DNA of 43,406 nt from Planctomycetota bacterium (lineage in GTDB: Bacteria; Planctomycetota; Planctomycetia; Gemmatales; Gemmataceae). The stretch spans positions 1 to 43,406 of the forward strand of contig JACPZP010000123.1 of the NCBI GenBank assembly GCA_016195405.1, read 5' to 3'. Below are positions 35,367 through 43,406 of this stretch, piece after piece. The notes beneath the pieces are model-generated. The model worked only from the letters and a program-made list of their open reading frames with translations. It searched no databases and was not told the origin of the DNA. Each line of letters starts with the position of its first letter. Positions within the stretch are counted from its first letter, which is position 1. Both the position numbers and the translations under genes were made by a program.

Positions 35367-38345
35367 CTATCGGCCGCGAAGGATCGACCAGAGATTGTAG
35401 TAGTCGTCGGTCCACAGGTAACGGCCGCCGCTGGCAGAGGGAATAGACCAGTACGATTCGTTGCCTTCGGTCTGGTAGCCGTCCGGCACGTACAAGTCCT
35501 TTAGATAGGAATCCGTTCCGAGAGGCGCTCGCCGGGCGACCATGACCCATTCCGACGTTGTATGGCCGATCTGTTTCGCAAGAATCTCCTTCGTGGGAGA
35601 GTCGTGTCCGCGCTTGTATTCCAGGTCCAAGCTCACGGCGATGTCGGCGACGACCTTGGGCAAATCGACATATCGATTGGACGTGTGCACGCACAAGATG
35701 CCGTCTTGCGTCAGCTTCTTGAAGTACATTTCGAACGACTCTTTGGTTAAGAGGTGGGCCGGGATAGCGTCGGACGTGAAGGCGTCGACCACCATCATGT
35801 GATAAAAGTTGTCCGGTCCGCCGCCGGGGACCTCGCCCGGCGCCAGCGGTGCGTGGAAGTTCTTGTAGGGCAGGGCCATGCGAAGGCGGGCGTCGCCCAT
35901 TAGCACCTCGACCTCGCTGCCGCGCTTGGTGGCATCCTTGAGGTACGTGAAGAAAGTCTTGGGCCGCGAGCCACTGCCGGGTCGGTAGACATCGAAGGTG
36001 AATGGATCCATCGGGATTTCGTTTGGATTTCCCGGCGTGAAGTTCTCCCAAGTGAAGTAGGTCTTGCCAGTGTCGACCGGCAAGGACAGCCGGCGAATGT
36101 GGTTGTCGATTTCGTAGTAGTGAACGTGTTGGTAAGGCCGACTGTACGACGCCATGGTTCCAGTGCCCAAACCGATGATTGCGTAAGGTGGCTCGGACCA
36201 CAGATCGACCAGCGAGCCCAAAGGCAAGTTGGAGGCGCCGAGGGACGCTACCACAGCGCCCACCTGGGAGACGGGCATGCGCGCGTCGGCCTCATAAGTG
36301 TTGAGAGCCTTAAGGCTGGAAATGTCAGGTGCCCGTGGTCCGGAAAAATGGCCCCACCAATTGAATTTCTCCATCACGACGCCCGCCGGGCCGAGGCGGT
36401 GATAGTAGGTGGTCGCCAGCCGGCTATAGTCCTTCTCCGAATCGCCCCAGTCCTTTCTGTCCTCCGGCTTGAACAGATTCATGCCGTGGTCAATGTGCCC
36501 GTGAATGAGCGTGGAGTAAGGGAGCTTGCCGTTTTCGCGAGCAAAGCTGTAACGGATCTTGATGACGCCGAAGTAACTGCGGTCGCTATAGAGGGTGTTC
36601 TCGTGGCGCGAACTGTAAAAACCGTAGATGATCAGCACGGCGGCGACGGTAAGGCCATAGCGCATGGGCCGGCCATAGTAGAAGCAGGAGATCACGAGCA
36701 CGACGCCGAACGTGAGAAAGAGGCGCATGCCGGCGACGGCCTTATCGGACTTGCCGCCGATGGCGACTGACAGCGAAGTCATCATCCCTTCCAGCACGAA
36801 AACCAGCAGGACCAAGAGCAGCGCGTTGGCCGCCGGCAGGATGTAATCCATGGCGGTGCTGGTGGTCTCGGAAACGGGGGCCGCGGTCGCGCCATGGTGG
36901 CGTTGCGGCCCTTTGGCGCCCTTATGCGCCGGCGCGGCGGCGGCGGTCTGAGGCTCGAGAATGCCGCCCACCAATTCGTCCGACCAGCCGCCTTCCCGCA
37001 GCTTGGGCCGCAGCAAGCAGGCGCACATGACTGCGATGGGGAATTCCCACACCTGGGGAAACACGATCGGGGCGAACAAGCCGTTGAACATGCCGCCGAG
37101 CATGCCGCCCACGGACATCATCAGGTAAAACTCGGTGAGATGGCGAGTCCCCGGCCGGTCTTTGGCCAGTTCGCCGTGACACACCAGCGCGGTGGAAAAG
37201 AAGCCGAACAGGTTCAGAGTGATGGGCGTCCAGAGGTCTGCGGCGTTGGCCCCGAAGATGTCGCCGAAGACTAATAGGGCGATGAACACCGGCTGGGTGT
37301 AAAGCATGTAGGTGTGCGGCGTGCCCACCCACGGCACCGGCCAGCGCGAGAAAACCAAGATAAAGGACAACAGGTAGAGCGAAAGCGGGATGAGCCAAAA
37401 GAGCGGAATCGGCGAGAGATCGGTGGTGATGTGCGTGGTCACGCCGAGCATCAGGCTCGAAGGCACGGCGGCGAGACCGATCCAGCGCAGCCGTCGCCAA
37501 GTGGTCACTTCGTCGGCGGCCTGGATGCCGCCGATTTCCACTGCGGCTTCCTTGCGCGGCGCCGTGAACTTGCCCGTCGGCCGTCCGCCCTTTTTGAAAG
37601 CCGTGCTCTTGGCGGCTGTTGAACTCGCGGCGGAAGGCGCGGCGCTGACGCCGGTGTTGGGCTGAGGATTGCCAGGCGCCGCGGCCGGCTCCGCGCCGGG
37701 CTCGTGATGATCCGCAAGAGCGAATTTGGCATGGCCCGCGGGCTTCCACACCATGGCGATGCAAACGGCCACAAATCCCAACAAGGCGACGTAGCTGAAC
37801 GCCCACAGCCAGGTCTGCGGCGTCAAGCGCATGAACGGCTCGACGGCCACGGGATAAAGCAAGAGCGCCAAGAGACTGCCGACATTGCTGGCGGCATAGA
37901 GGAAATAGGGGTCCTTGGCGGCGTGGTGGCCGGTGTAAACAAACCACTTTTGCAGCAGAGGCGCGCTCGTCGAGACGACGAAGAACGGTATCCCGACGAA
38001 GACCGTTAGAATGCTGAGGGTGGAGAAGAGCGGATTTGACCCCAAAGGCGGCAGCCAACTCTGCAAGTCGAACGGCTTGCTGCCCATCGCGAACAGGAAA
38101 TAGAGCGGCGCTAAAAGCAATATGCCGTGGATGATGAGCTGAGTCCGCAACTTGACCTTGGTGCTGACCGTGTGCGTGTAAGCGTAGCCGGCTAAAAGCA
38201 CCATCTGGAAAAACACCATGCAGGTGTTCCACACCTGCGGCGTGCCGCCCAACATGGGCAAAATGAGCTTGCCGATGATGGGTTGCACGAGGAACAGGAT
38301 GAACGCGCTGACGAATAAAGTGACGGCGAAGACAACAAGAGCCAA
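35367..38345 (-). CDS. Fused membrane/spermidine-synthase-like protein, copy 1
   Basis: This 992-aa protein joins an N-terminal multi-span membrane domain (FVSAFILFLVQPIIGKLILP, GGTPQVWNTCMVFFQ) to a C-terminal spermidine-synthase-like Rossmann domain: GLGTGTMASYSRPYQHVHYY with acidic EIDNH, then DAFTSDAIPAHLLT, matching the SpeE catalytic Asp region. An Ala/Lys-rich loop (about 215-280) lies between spans. I recognise it as a fused MFS/spermidine-synthase type; the substrate and the direction of the reaction are unknown. The start is TTG at 38345, with GGAGG 7 nt upstream. The product begins MALVVFAVTLFVSAFI, matching copy 2, which supports this start. Confidence 0.85.
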   Translation of the reverse strand: MALVVFAVTLFVSAFILFLVQPIIGKLILPMLGGTPQVWNTCMVFFQMVLLAGYAYTHTVSTKVKLRTQLIIHGILLLAPLYFLFAMGSKPFDLQSWLPPLGSNPLFSTLSILTVFVGIPFFVVSTSAPLLQKWFVYTGHHAAKDPYFLYAASNVGSLLALLLYPVAVEPFMRLTPQTWLWAFSYVALLGFVAVCIAMVWKPAGHAKFALADHHEPGAEPAAAPGNPQPNTGVSAAPSAASSTAAKSTAFKKGGRPTGKFTAPRKEAAVEIGGIQAADEVTTWRRLRWIGLAAVPSSLMLGVTTHITTDLSPIPLFWLIPLSLYLLSFILVFSRWPVPWVGTPHTYMLYTQPVFIALLVFGDIFGANAADLWTPITLNLFGFFSTALVCHGELAKDRPGTRHLTEFYLMMSVGGMLGGMFNGLFAPIVFPQVWEFPIAVMCACLLRPKLREGGWSDELVGGILEPQTAAAAPAHKGAKGPQRHHGATAAPVSETTSTAMDYILPAANALLLVLLVFVLEGMMTSLSVAIGGKSDKAVAGMRLFLTFGVVLVISCFYYGRPMRYGLTVAAVLIIYGFYSSRHENTLYSDRSYFGVIKIRYSFARENGKLPYSTLIHGHIDHGMNLFKPEDRKDWGDSEKDYSRLATTYYHRLGPAGVVMEKFNWWGHFSGPRAPDISSLKALNTYEADARMPVSQVGAVVASLGASNLPLGSLVDLWSEPPYAIIGLGTGTMASYSRPYQHVHYYEIDNHIRRLSLPVDTGKTYFTWENFTPGNPNEIPMDPFTFDVYRPGSGSRPKTFFTYLKDATKRGSEVEVLMGDARLRMALPYKNFHAPLAPGEVPGGGPDNFYHMMVVDAFTSDAIPAHLLTKESFEMYFKKLTQDGILCVHTSNRYVDLPKVVADIAVSLDLEYKRGHDSPTKEILAKQIGHTTSEWVMVARRAPLGTDSYLKDLYVPDGYQTEGNESYWSIPSASGGRYLWTDDYYNLWSILRGR

Positions 38346-38374
38346 GGGACATCCTCCGAGAAGCGAAGATCGGC

Positions 38375-38457
38375 CGATCCGCGGCCTACGCGATCCGCGG
38401 CCTAGCGCCCACTGGGCCTAGCGCCACTATGCGAAGAGACGGATTGGGAAATCCGTC
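38375..38457. repeat. Short direct and inverted repeats between copies 1 and 2
   Basis: GATCCGCGGCCTA occurs twice (about 38376-38403), and GACGGATT (38438-38445) is complementary to AATCCGTC (38450-38457). The spacer also contains a hairpin (38591-38643). I see no gene in 38346-38652. These look like small REP-type relics, possibly part of the copy 1 promoter region. Confidence 0.5.
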
Positions 38458-38590
38458 CTACGCGGGGACAGAACCTTGGAAGGCAGCGACCAGGTCGGTC
38501 TCTTTTCTATACGAAACTTCCTGGTTGGTTGTTGTAGCAAAAGCGTAAAATGTTGGCGAGCTTCCCTTTGCGGGTTGTGGGTCAGGATTT

Positions 38591-38643
38591 CCGCTTGCGG
38601 GCTAGCGCGACCGGGGATACTTGTCGTACTAACCCGCAAGCGG
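38591..38643. terminator. Hairpin after spermidine-synthase-like copy 2
   Basis: CCGCTTGCGGGCTAG (38591-38605) pairs with CTAACCCGCAAGCGG (38629-38643) with one G-T pair. It begins 10 nt after the copy 2 stop (38653, minus strand), in the same position relative to its gene as the palindrome after copy 1, so both genes end with a strong hairpin. Confidence 0.65.
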
Positions 38644-38652
38644 GCGGCGCCG

Positions 38653-41600
38653 TCAGCGCAGGATGCTGACGATGTTGGAGAAATCGTCGGTCCAAAGCCG
38701 CATCCCAGGCGGAAGGTGGTAAGGCGGATAGCCGTACGATTGGGTCCGCCACTGCTGCTCGGACCGGCCGCCCAATTTCGTATCGCCATCGGGCGGCAAT
38801 AGGCTAAATTGCTTTTCCTTGCCCTCGGCGTCCTTGCCGAATGGGATTGTGTCGTGGTTCGCGAGCATGACGTACTCCGAGCCGTAGTGGCCCAGGAACG
38901 GCGACCGGTTGCCGACGTCGTGCCCGACGCGCCACTTCTTGCCGAGGGCATGCGCAATGTCCGTGACCGGCTTGACCAAATCCATGTGCCGATTCGACGT
39001 ATGCATACACACCACGCCGTCATCAGCCGCCTTGTCAAAGTACAGCTTAATCCCCTCCTTGGTCGTGAGGTGGATGGGAATGGCATCGGAGCTAAAAGCG
39101 TCCACCTCGATGACTTTGTAGTACTTCTCGCGCTTGGCGAGATTCGGATTCGTGTATGTGTGCTTGCTGTATAGAGGCGCCTCTTTGGAGGGCATCGGCG
39201 TTCCAAACTCCGGCATTGCGTACATGGCGGTCGCCTCGGGCCGCTCCTGAGCCATGGACTGACGGGCATCACCCATGACGACTTCCACATTGGCGCCGCG
39301 ACGAATGGCATCCGCAAGGTAAGTGAAGTATGGATCGCGCCCATCCAGCAAGAACTTTTCGTTCGGCGGTAGGGAGAAATTACGGATGTTGTCGTCGATT
39401 TCGTAAAAGGTCACGTGCTGGAGCCAGCGCGCATAAGAGGCCATGGTGCCGGTCCCCAGTCCAATGGTGGCGTAGGGCGGCTCCGACCAGCACGCGGTAA
39501 TCTGATCCACGGGCAAGCACGCGACGCCCAGAGGCGGGGCCGCGAGACCGATCATCGAGACCGGCAAGCGCAAATCCGCGTAGAACGTGTTTTGCTTGTA
39601 AGTGTTCCGGTCCGGGGGTATTTCGGGGTGAGAGCCCCAGTTCCACCGCTCCATGATGACGCCGACGGGGCCTTTGCGATGGTAGTAAGTTGTTGCGAGA
39701 CGGCGTAGCTCCTTGGGTTCGTGGTAGTTTTTGCCGTGATCAGTCGTGCCATGCATAAGGTGGGTGAACATACCGATTGCTGAATCTCTGGTGCGTTCTC
39801 TGGTGAGCTTGGGCACGTTGGTAATTTCCGGATCGGCAAGGCGCTCCGGCTCCATGTAGACCTTCAGAACGCCGAAGTAGCTGCGCGTTGCATAGATGAC
39901 GTCGCGATTTTGACCGGTGAAGTATTGAGCCGCCAGCAAGAGTCCCGAGACGCAAAAGCCGAAACGGAGCGCGCGCCCGAAGCCGACCAGCGCGCAAATG
40001 ATCAGCGACGGTCCGTAGAGTCCGATGGGCAGAAACCGACGCAGTTTCTCGGCGTAGTCAACAGGTTGTTCTGGATCGAAACGGAACCCAAAGGTTTTGA
40101 GAATGGAGACGAGTCCGTTGGGCTCACCGGGATTATCGTTGTACCAGCTCCAGTTATTCTGGGCGCTGTTGCGGATCCAAAGCGTCAAACCAAGGACAAA
40201 GAGGCCGATGAAGACATCGAGCATAACGTTCAGAACCCAATGGCTGCGCGGCGGGGCCATGCCGGCGCCTTGGGCGATCTTGTCACCGGTGTCGCGCGAC
40301 CACGTTTCCATGCTGGGGAAGGCGTTCATGAGGGTTTCGTCGAGCCAGCCGTCGGGCTTTGGCGTCGGCCTGAGGAAGCAGGCGACGGCGATGGCGATGG
40401 GATACTCGGCGACGCCGACAAACAAGAGCGGAGCCAGAATGCCGTTGAAGAAGCCGCCCAAAGCGCCGCCCACTGACATTAAAAGAAAATACTCGGTGAG
40501 ATGCGTGGGCGTTGGCCGGTCTTTGGCCAATTCGCCGTGACAGACGAGCGCCACCAGGAAGAAGCCGATGAAGGAAATCCAGGTCGCCATGAAAGGATCG
40601 AACCCGCCGCGCAGAAGGATAAAGCACATCGCGAGTATGGCCGGGATCGCGCCCCAGACTGCGACCGTGTGTGGCGTGCCGACCCAGGGAACCGGCACCT
40701 TTGAGAACACCAAAATGAACGACAACAGGTAGAGCGCCAACGGAATGACCCACAGAAGCGGGAACGGCGACAAATCGACCGAGACGTAGCTGGTGACGCC
40801 GAGCATGAGGCTCGACGGCGCGAACGCCAGCAGAATCCAACGCAGACGGCGCAGTGCGGTGACCTTGTCCGAGCGCGGCAGGAAGCTTTCCTGCCGGACG
40901 ATCGGCGCGTGTGCGACCGACGGGGCGGCCGGTTTGCCCGGTTTTTTGAATCCCTTCTTGCGCTGAATGGCTGTTGAGCGGGCGACGTTCGGCGCCGGGC
41001 CCGCCTTGACCGCGGTCATCGTTTGGACCGCCGCGACCGGGGCGTGGGCCTCCTCGTGGACCGTGGCCGCCATTTCTGCCGCCGGCGCCAGCATCAAGTT
41101 AAGATGGCCGCTTTTCATCACTAACACGGCGCAGGCCACGATCATGATCGCAAGGATTACATAAGAGACCGTCCATACCCACGCCTGGGTGTGCAGGATC
41201 ATCATCGGTTCGACGGCGAACGGATACAGCACCAGCGACAGCAGGCTACCCAGGTTGCTGGCGCCATAGAGGAAATACGGATCCTTGGCCGCGGGGTGGC
41301 CGGTGTGCGAAAACCACTTCTGCAAGAGTGGGGCGCTCGTCGAGACCACAAGGAACGGCACGCCCACGATGATCGCCAGCAGCGTTAGCGTGGACACGAT
41401 CGGGTTGGCGCCGGGTGGTGGAATCCAGCCTTCGATGTTGAACGGGCCGTTGGGCACCAAGAAAAGGAGCGGCACGATCAACAGACCGCAATGCAAGATC
41501 ATTTGCCGCCGCAGCGTCAGCTTCGAGGTGGCGTGCGTGTAGAAATAGCCTAAAAGCAATGTCGTCTGAAAGAACAACATGCAGGTGTTCCACACCTGCG

Positions 41601-41706
41601 GAGTGCCGCCCAGGCGAGGCAAGATCAACTTGCCGATAAGGGGCTGAACCAGAAAAAGCAGAAAGGCGCTGACGAAAAGGGTGATCGCAAAAAGCGGCAG
41701 GGCCAA
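38653..41706 (-). CDS. Fused membrane/spermidine-synthase-like protein, copy 2
   Basis: This 1017-aa paralogue of copy 1 has a conserved membrane domain (FVSAFLLFLVQPLIGKLILP, GGTPQVWNTCMLFFQ) and the Rossmann part GLGTGTMASYARWLQHVTFY, EIDDN, VEVVMGDARQS and VDAFSSDAIPIHLTT. An Ala/Pro/Lys-rich loop lies between spans, as in copy 1. Although the frame is open further up, I place the start at TTG 41706: GGAGG lies 6 nt upstream, and the product MALPLFAITLFVSAF then aligns residue for residue with copy 1. A substrate cannot be inferred. The same-strand tandem layout suggests duplication. Confidence 0.85.
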   Translation of the reverse strand: MALPLFAITLFVSAFLLFLVQPLIGKLILPRLGGTPQVWNTCMLFFQTTLLLGYFYTHATSKLTLRRQMILHCGLLIVPLLFLVPNGPFNIEGWIPPPGANPIVSTLTLLAIIVGVPFLVVSTSAPLLQKWFSHTGHPAAKDPYFLYGASNLGSLLSLVLYPFAVEPMMILHTQAWVWTVSYVILAIMIVACAVLVMKSGHLNLMLAPAAEMAATVHEEAHAPVAAVQTMTAVKAGPAPNVARSTAIQRKKGFKKPGKPAAPSVAHAPIVRQESFLPRSDKVTALRRLRWILLAFAPSSLMLGVTSYVSVDLSPFPLLWVIPLALYLLSFILVFSKVPVPWVGTPHTVAVWGAIPAILAMCFILLRGGFDPFMATWISFIGFFLVALVCHGELAKDRPTPTHLTEYFLLMSVGGALGGFFNGILAPLLFVGVAEYPIAIAVACFLRPTPKPDGWLDETLMNAFPSMETWSRDTGDKIAQGAGMAPPRSHWVLNVMLDVFIGLFVLGLTLWIRNSAQNNWSWYNDNPGEPNGLVSILKTFGFRFDPEQPVDYAEKLRRFLPIGLYGPSLIICALVGFGRALRFGFCVSGLLLAAQYFTGQNRDVIYATRSYFGVLKVYMEPERLADPEITNVPKLTRERTRDSAIGMFTHLMHGTTDHGKNYHEPKELRRLATTYYHRKGPVGVIMERWNWGSHPEIPPDRNTYKQNTFYADLRLPVSMIGLAAPPLGVACLPVDQITACWSEPPYATIGLGTGTMASYARWLQHVTFYEIDDNIRNFSLPPNEKFLLDGRDPYFTYLADAIRRGANVEVVMGDARQSMAQERPEATAMYAMPEFGTPMPSKEAPLYSKHTYTNPNLAKREKYYKVIEVDAFSSDAIPIHLTTKEGIKLYFDKAADDGVVCMHTSNRHMDLVKPVTDIAHALGKKWRVGHDVGNRSPFLGHYGSEYVMLANHDTIPFGKDAEGKEKQFSLLPPDGDTKLGGRSEQQWRTQSYGYPPYHLPPGMRLWTDDFSNIVSILR

Positions 41707-41808
41707 GGGCCACCTCCAAAACATGCGGCCAAAAATCAAAAAGTCATTCTAGGCGCAGCTGCGCGAAGGGCCAGAAGAGGTGACCGATGAAAGGATGAAG
41801 GGCAGGGG

Positions 41809-43406
41809 TCACCACACCAGCGCCCCCAGCAGGTTGGAATAGCTATCGCTCCATGGACGCCGGCCCGGAGCGTGGTATTCGCGCCAGCCTGGGAGCCGCT
41901 CAGCGAGCGGTGGGCCGCCGTTGCCGGCCGGTCCGCGTCGCCGCATTACCAGCCAGTCGGACGAGAATTTCTCGGGGACGACGTTGCCCTCTTCGTCGGT
42001 GCCGTAGTCGCCGAAGTAGGCCCACTCCAGCCCGCGTGAATTGGCCAGATCCGCGAGCACTGGACGAATCTCCACATATCGGTTCGTGGTGTTGAAGATG
42101 ATGGCGCCGCCGTCGGCCACCTTGCTCAGATAAAGGTCGAGCGCCTCCTGCGTCAAAAGGTGAACCGGAATGGCGTCGGAGCTGAAGGCGTCCAGCGCTA
42201 AGATGTGGAAATACTTGTCGGGGGCCTTCTGGAGGGAAAGCCGCCCGTCGCCGAGGACGACTTCCAGATTGGCCTCGCGATCGAGGGCGTCTTGCAAATA
42301 GCTGAAGATGGGCTTGCCGCCGTCTTTAGGCAGCGACAGCGCCTTGATCTGGGGATCGATCTCATAGAAGACGACGTGCTGGTAGGGCCGGGCGTACGCC
42401 GCCAGGGTTCCCGTTCCCAGGCCGACCACGGCGTACGGAGGCTCCGAATGTACGCCGGCGAGCACGCCATAGGGCACGTTGCCCAGGCCGACGAGCGAGG
42501 CCGGCAGGCGCTGGTCGGGCCAAGAGAATTTGGTGAATAGTTGGCCGATGCCGCCGGTGGGATGGAAATACGAGATCGGTCTGCGGCGAAAATGCAGATT
42601 CTGCCTGCCATGGTCGATGCCGCCGTGTATCAGCACGTTGTAGGTGTACCGCGTAAGACCTTCGTCATAGGTCACGACCGCATGCCGCACCTTGACGAAG
42701 CCGAAAAAGCCGCGGCTCTCGTAAACGCGATCTTCGCCGGTGCGGTCGAACAAGCCGACGCCGAGGAACACGCACGCCAACCCCAGACCGAAGCGCAATG
42801 GCCGACTTGCCAGCCCGAGCACGGCCACAATAGGCAAAGCCAGGAGGAACGGCCGCAGGAAGTAATTGGCCCCGATAAACGGCAGGACGTCCTTGAGATA
42901 ACGATCCTGGCTGTACCAAGCGCCCAAGTAGGCGAACAATCCCAAGGCCGCCGGAAGAATGATCGTCAGCATCACGCCGACCGGCGTTTTGTGGGTGTCA
43001 TCCGAGTCGCCCTGGACGAGCGGCTTGTTTCCCACCAGCGACGGACGCAAGACGCAGGCGAGCGCCATGGCGAGCGGATATTCGATGACGCCGATGGAGA
43101 ACGCCAAAGGCGCGATCAGGGCGTTGAACATGCCGCCAAGAACGCCGCCAACCGACATCCACAGATAGAACTCGGTCAAATAGCGGGCGGCCGGCCGATC
43201 GCGCGCCAATTCGCCGTGGCAGACCAGCGCGGTGGCGAAGAAAGACCCGACGTGCAATGCGAAAAGAAACCAGGTCGGGATCGCCAATTGACCGACCATG
43301 GCGAGCACTAAAAACATCAAGCAACAGGGCTGAACGTAGAGCATCACCGTGTGCGGCACGCCGGTCCAGACCACCGGCCAACGGGCGAAGACGAGGATGA
43401 AGGTCA
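41809..43406 (-). CDS. Fused membrane/spermidine-synthase-like protein, copy 3, 5' end off the window
   Basis: At least 531 codons of a third paralogue. The visible part starts in a span before RWPVVWTGVPHTVMLYVQPC, the counterpart of SRWPVPWVGTPHTYML in copy 1. It continues through membrane spans to the Rossmann domain: GLGTGTLAAYARPYQHVVFY, EIDPQ, VVLGDGRLS, LDAFSSDAIPVHLLT and NTTNRYVEI. The N-terminal half lies beyond the right edge, so its start cannot be tested. The visible part is somewhat shorter than the matching part of copies 1 and 2. Catalytic-type motifs are intact. Its stop is 102 nt from the copy 2 start, leaving a short spacer with a small palindrome (GCGCAGCTGCGC near 41753). 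Confidence 0.85.
   Translation of the reverse strand, partial: TFILVFARWPVVWTGVPHTVMLYVQPCCLMFLVLAMVGQLAIPTWFLFALHVGSFFATALVCHGELARDRPAARYLTEFYLWMSVGGVLGGMFNALIAPLAFSIGVIEYPLAMALACVLRPSLVGNKPLVQGDSDDTHKTPVGVMLTIILPAALGLFAYLGAWYSQDRYLKDVLPFIGANYFLRPFLLALPIVAVLGLASRPLRFGLGLACVFLGVGLFDRTGEDRVYESRGFFGFVKVRHAVVTYDEGLTRYTYNVLIHGGIDHGRQNLHFRRRPISYFHPTGGIGQLFTKFSWPDQRLPASLVGLGNVPYGVLAGVHSEPPYAVVGLGTGTLAAYARPYQHVVFYEIDPQIKALSLPKDGGKPIFSYLQDALDREANLEVVLGDGRLSLQKAPDKYFHILALDAFSSDAIPVHLLTQEALDLYLSKVADGGAIIFNTTNRYVEIRPVLADLANSRGLEWAYFGDYGTDEEGNVVPEKFSSDWLVMRRRGPAGNGGPPLAERLPGWREYHAPGRRPWSDSYSNLLGALVW

Noticed and set aside
36922..38352. 476-codon minus-strand frame starting at the ATG inside the Shine-Dalgarno region of copy 1
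   Set aside because: It is a shadow frame of the 992-aa protein: Arg/His-rich, without membrane spans or motifs. The TTG frame has all family motifs.

Overview
The window is GC-rich bacterial DNA that most likely comes from a planctomycete, plausibly of the Gemmataceae/Pirellulales type. Three things support this. There is a secreted cytochrome/DUF1549/DUF1553 protein of the class that is abundant in Planctomycetes. The EF-Tu has an unusual switch I (KTVTI in place of RGITI), which I associate with this phylum. SecE carries a long multi-spanning N-terminal extension. The species call is inference; the gene calls rest on motifs in the sequence.

Left part (1-15743, all + strand): the classical translation/transcription cluster. 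It runs tRNA-Gly(TCC, partial), tRNA-Thr(GGT), tuf, rpmG, tRNA-Trp(CCA), secE, nusG, rplK, rplA, rplJ, rplL, rpoB, two small unrecognised genes, then rpoC and a strong hairpin terminator. The two small genes sit between rpoB and rpoC, which are normally adjacent. Long hairpins mark the rplK-rplA and rplL-rpoB spacers.

Middle part (15744-25005): an accessory region. It starts with decayed antitoxin-like fragments (a MqsA/YgiT-type zinc-finger piece and a DUF433-type piece). A Type III-like restriction-modification pair on the minus strand follows: res (DEAH helicase plus PD-(D/E)xK nuclease) and mod (DPPY adenine methyltransferase). The pair is split by a REP-associated tyrosine transposase (RAYT) cassette, and a second RAYT with a different repeat family lies just upstream of mod. 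Each RAYT is bracketed by directly duplicated clusters of palindromic repeats. Three short palindromic elements are inserted in frame inside mod, and one copy of the same family lies inside the cytochrome-domain gene at 30.8 kb.

Right part (25006-43406): a fatty-acid synthesis group (fabD, a single-POTRA membrane protein, acpP, fabF), an FHA-domain gene, a 19-bp tandem repeat, the DUF1549/DUF1553 protein, a zinc alcohol dehydrogenase, an MFS transporter, a 56-aa membrane protein and a membrane-anchored coiled-coil protein. Last come three tandem paralogues of a membrane protein fused to a spermidine-synthase-like Rossmann domain; the third runs off the right edge. The two complete copies both appear to start at TTG behind a conserved Shine-Dalgarno block.

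The observations most worth following up are the cassette between rpoB and rpoC, the RAYT/REP colonisation of the restriction-modification locus (including in-frame palindromes in mod), and the triplicated membrane-bound spermidine-synthase-like genes.
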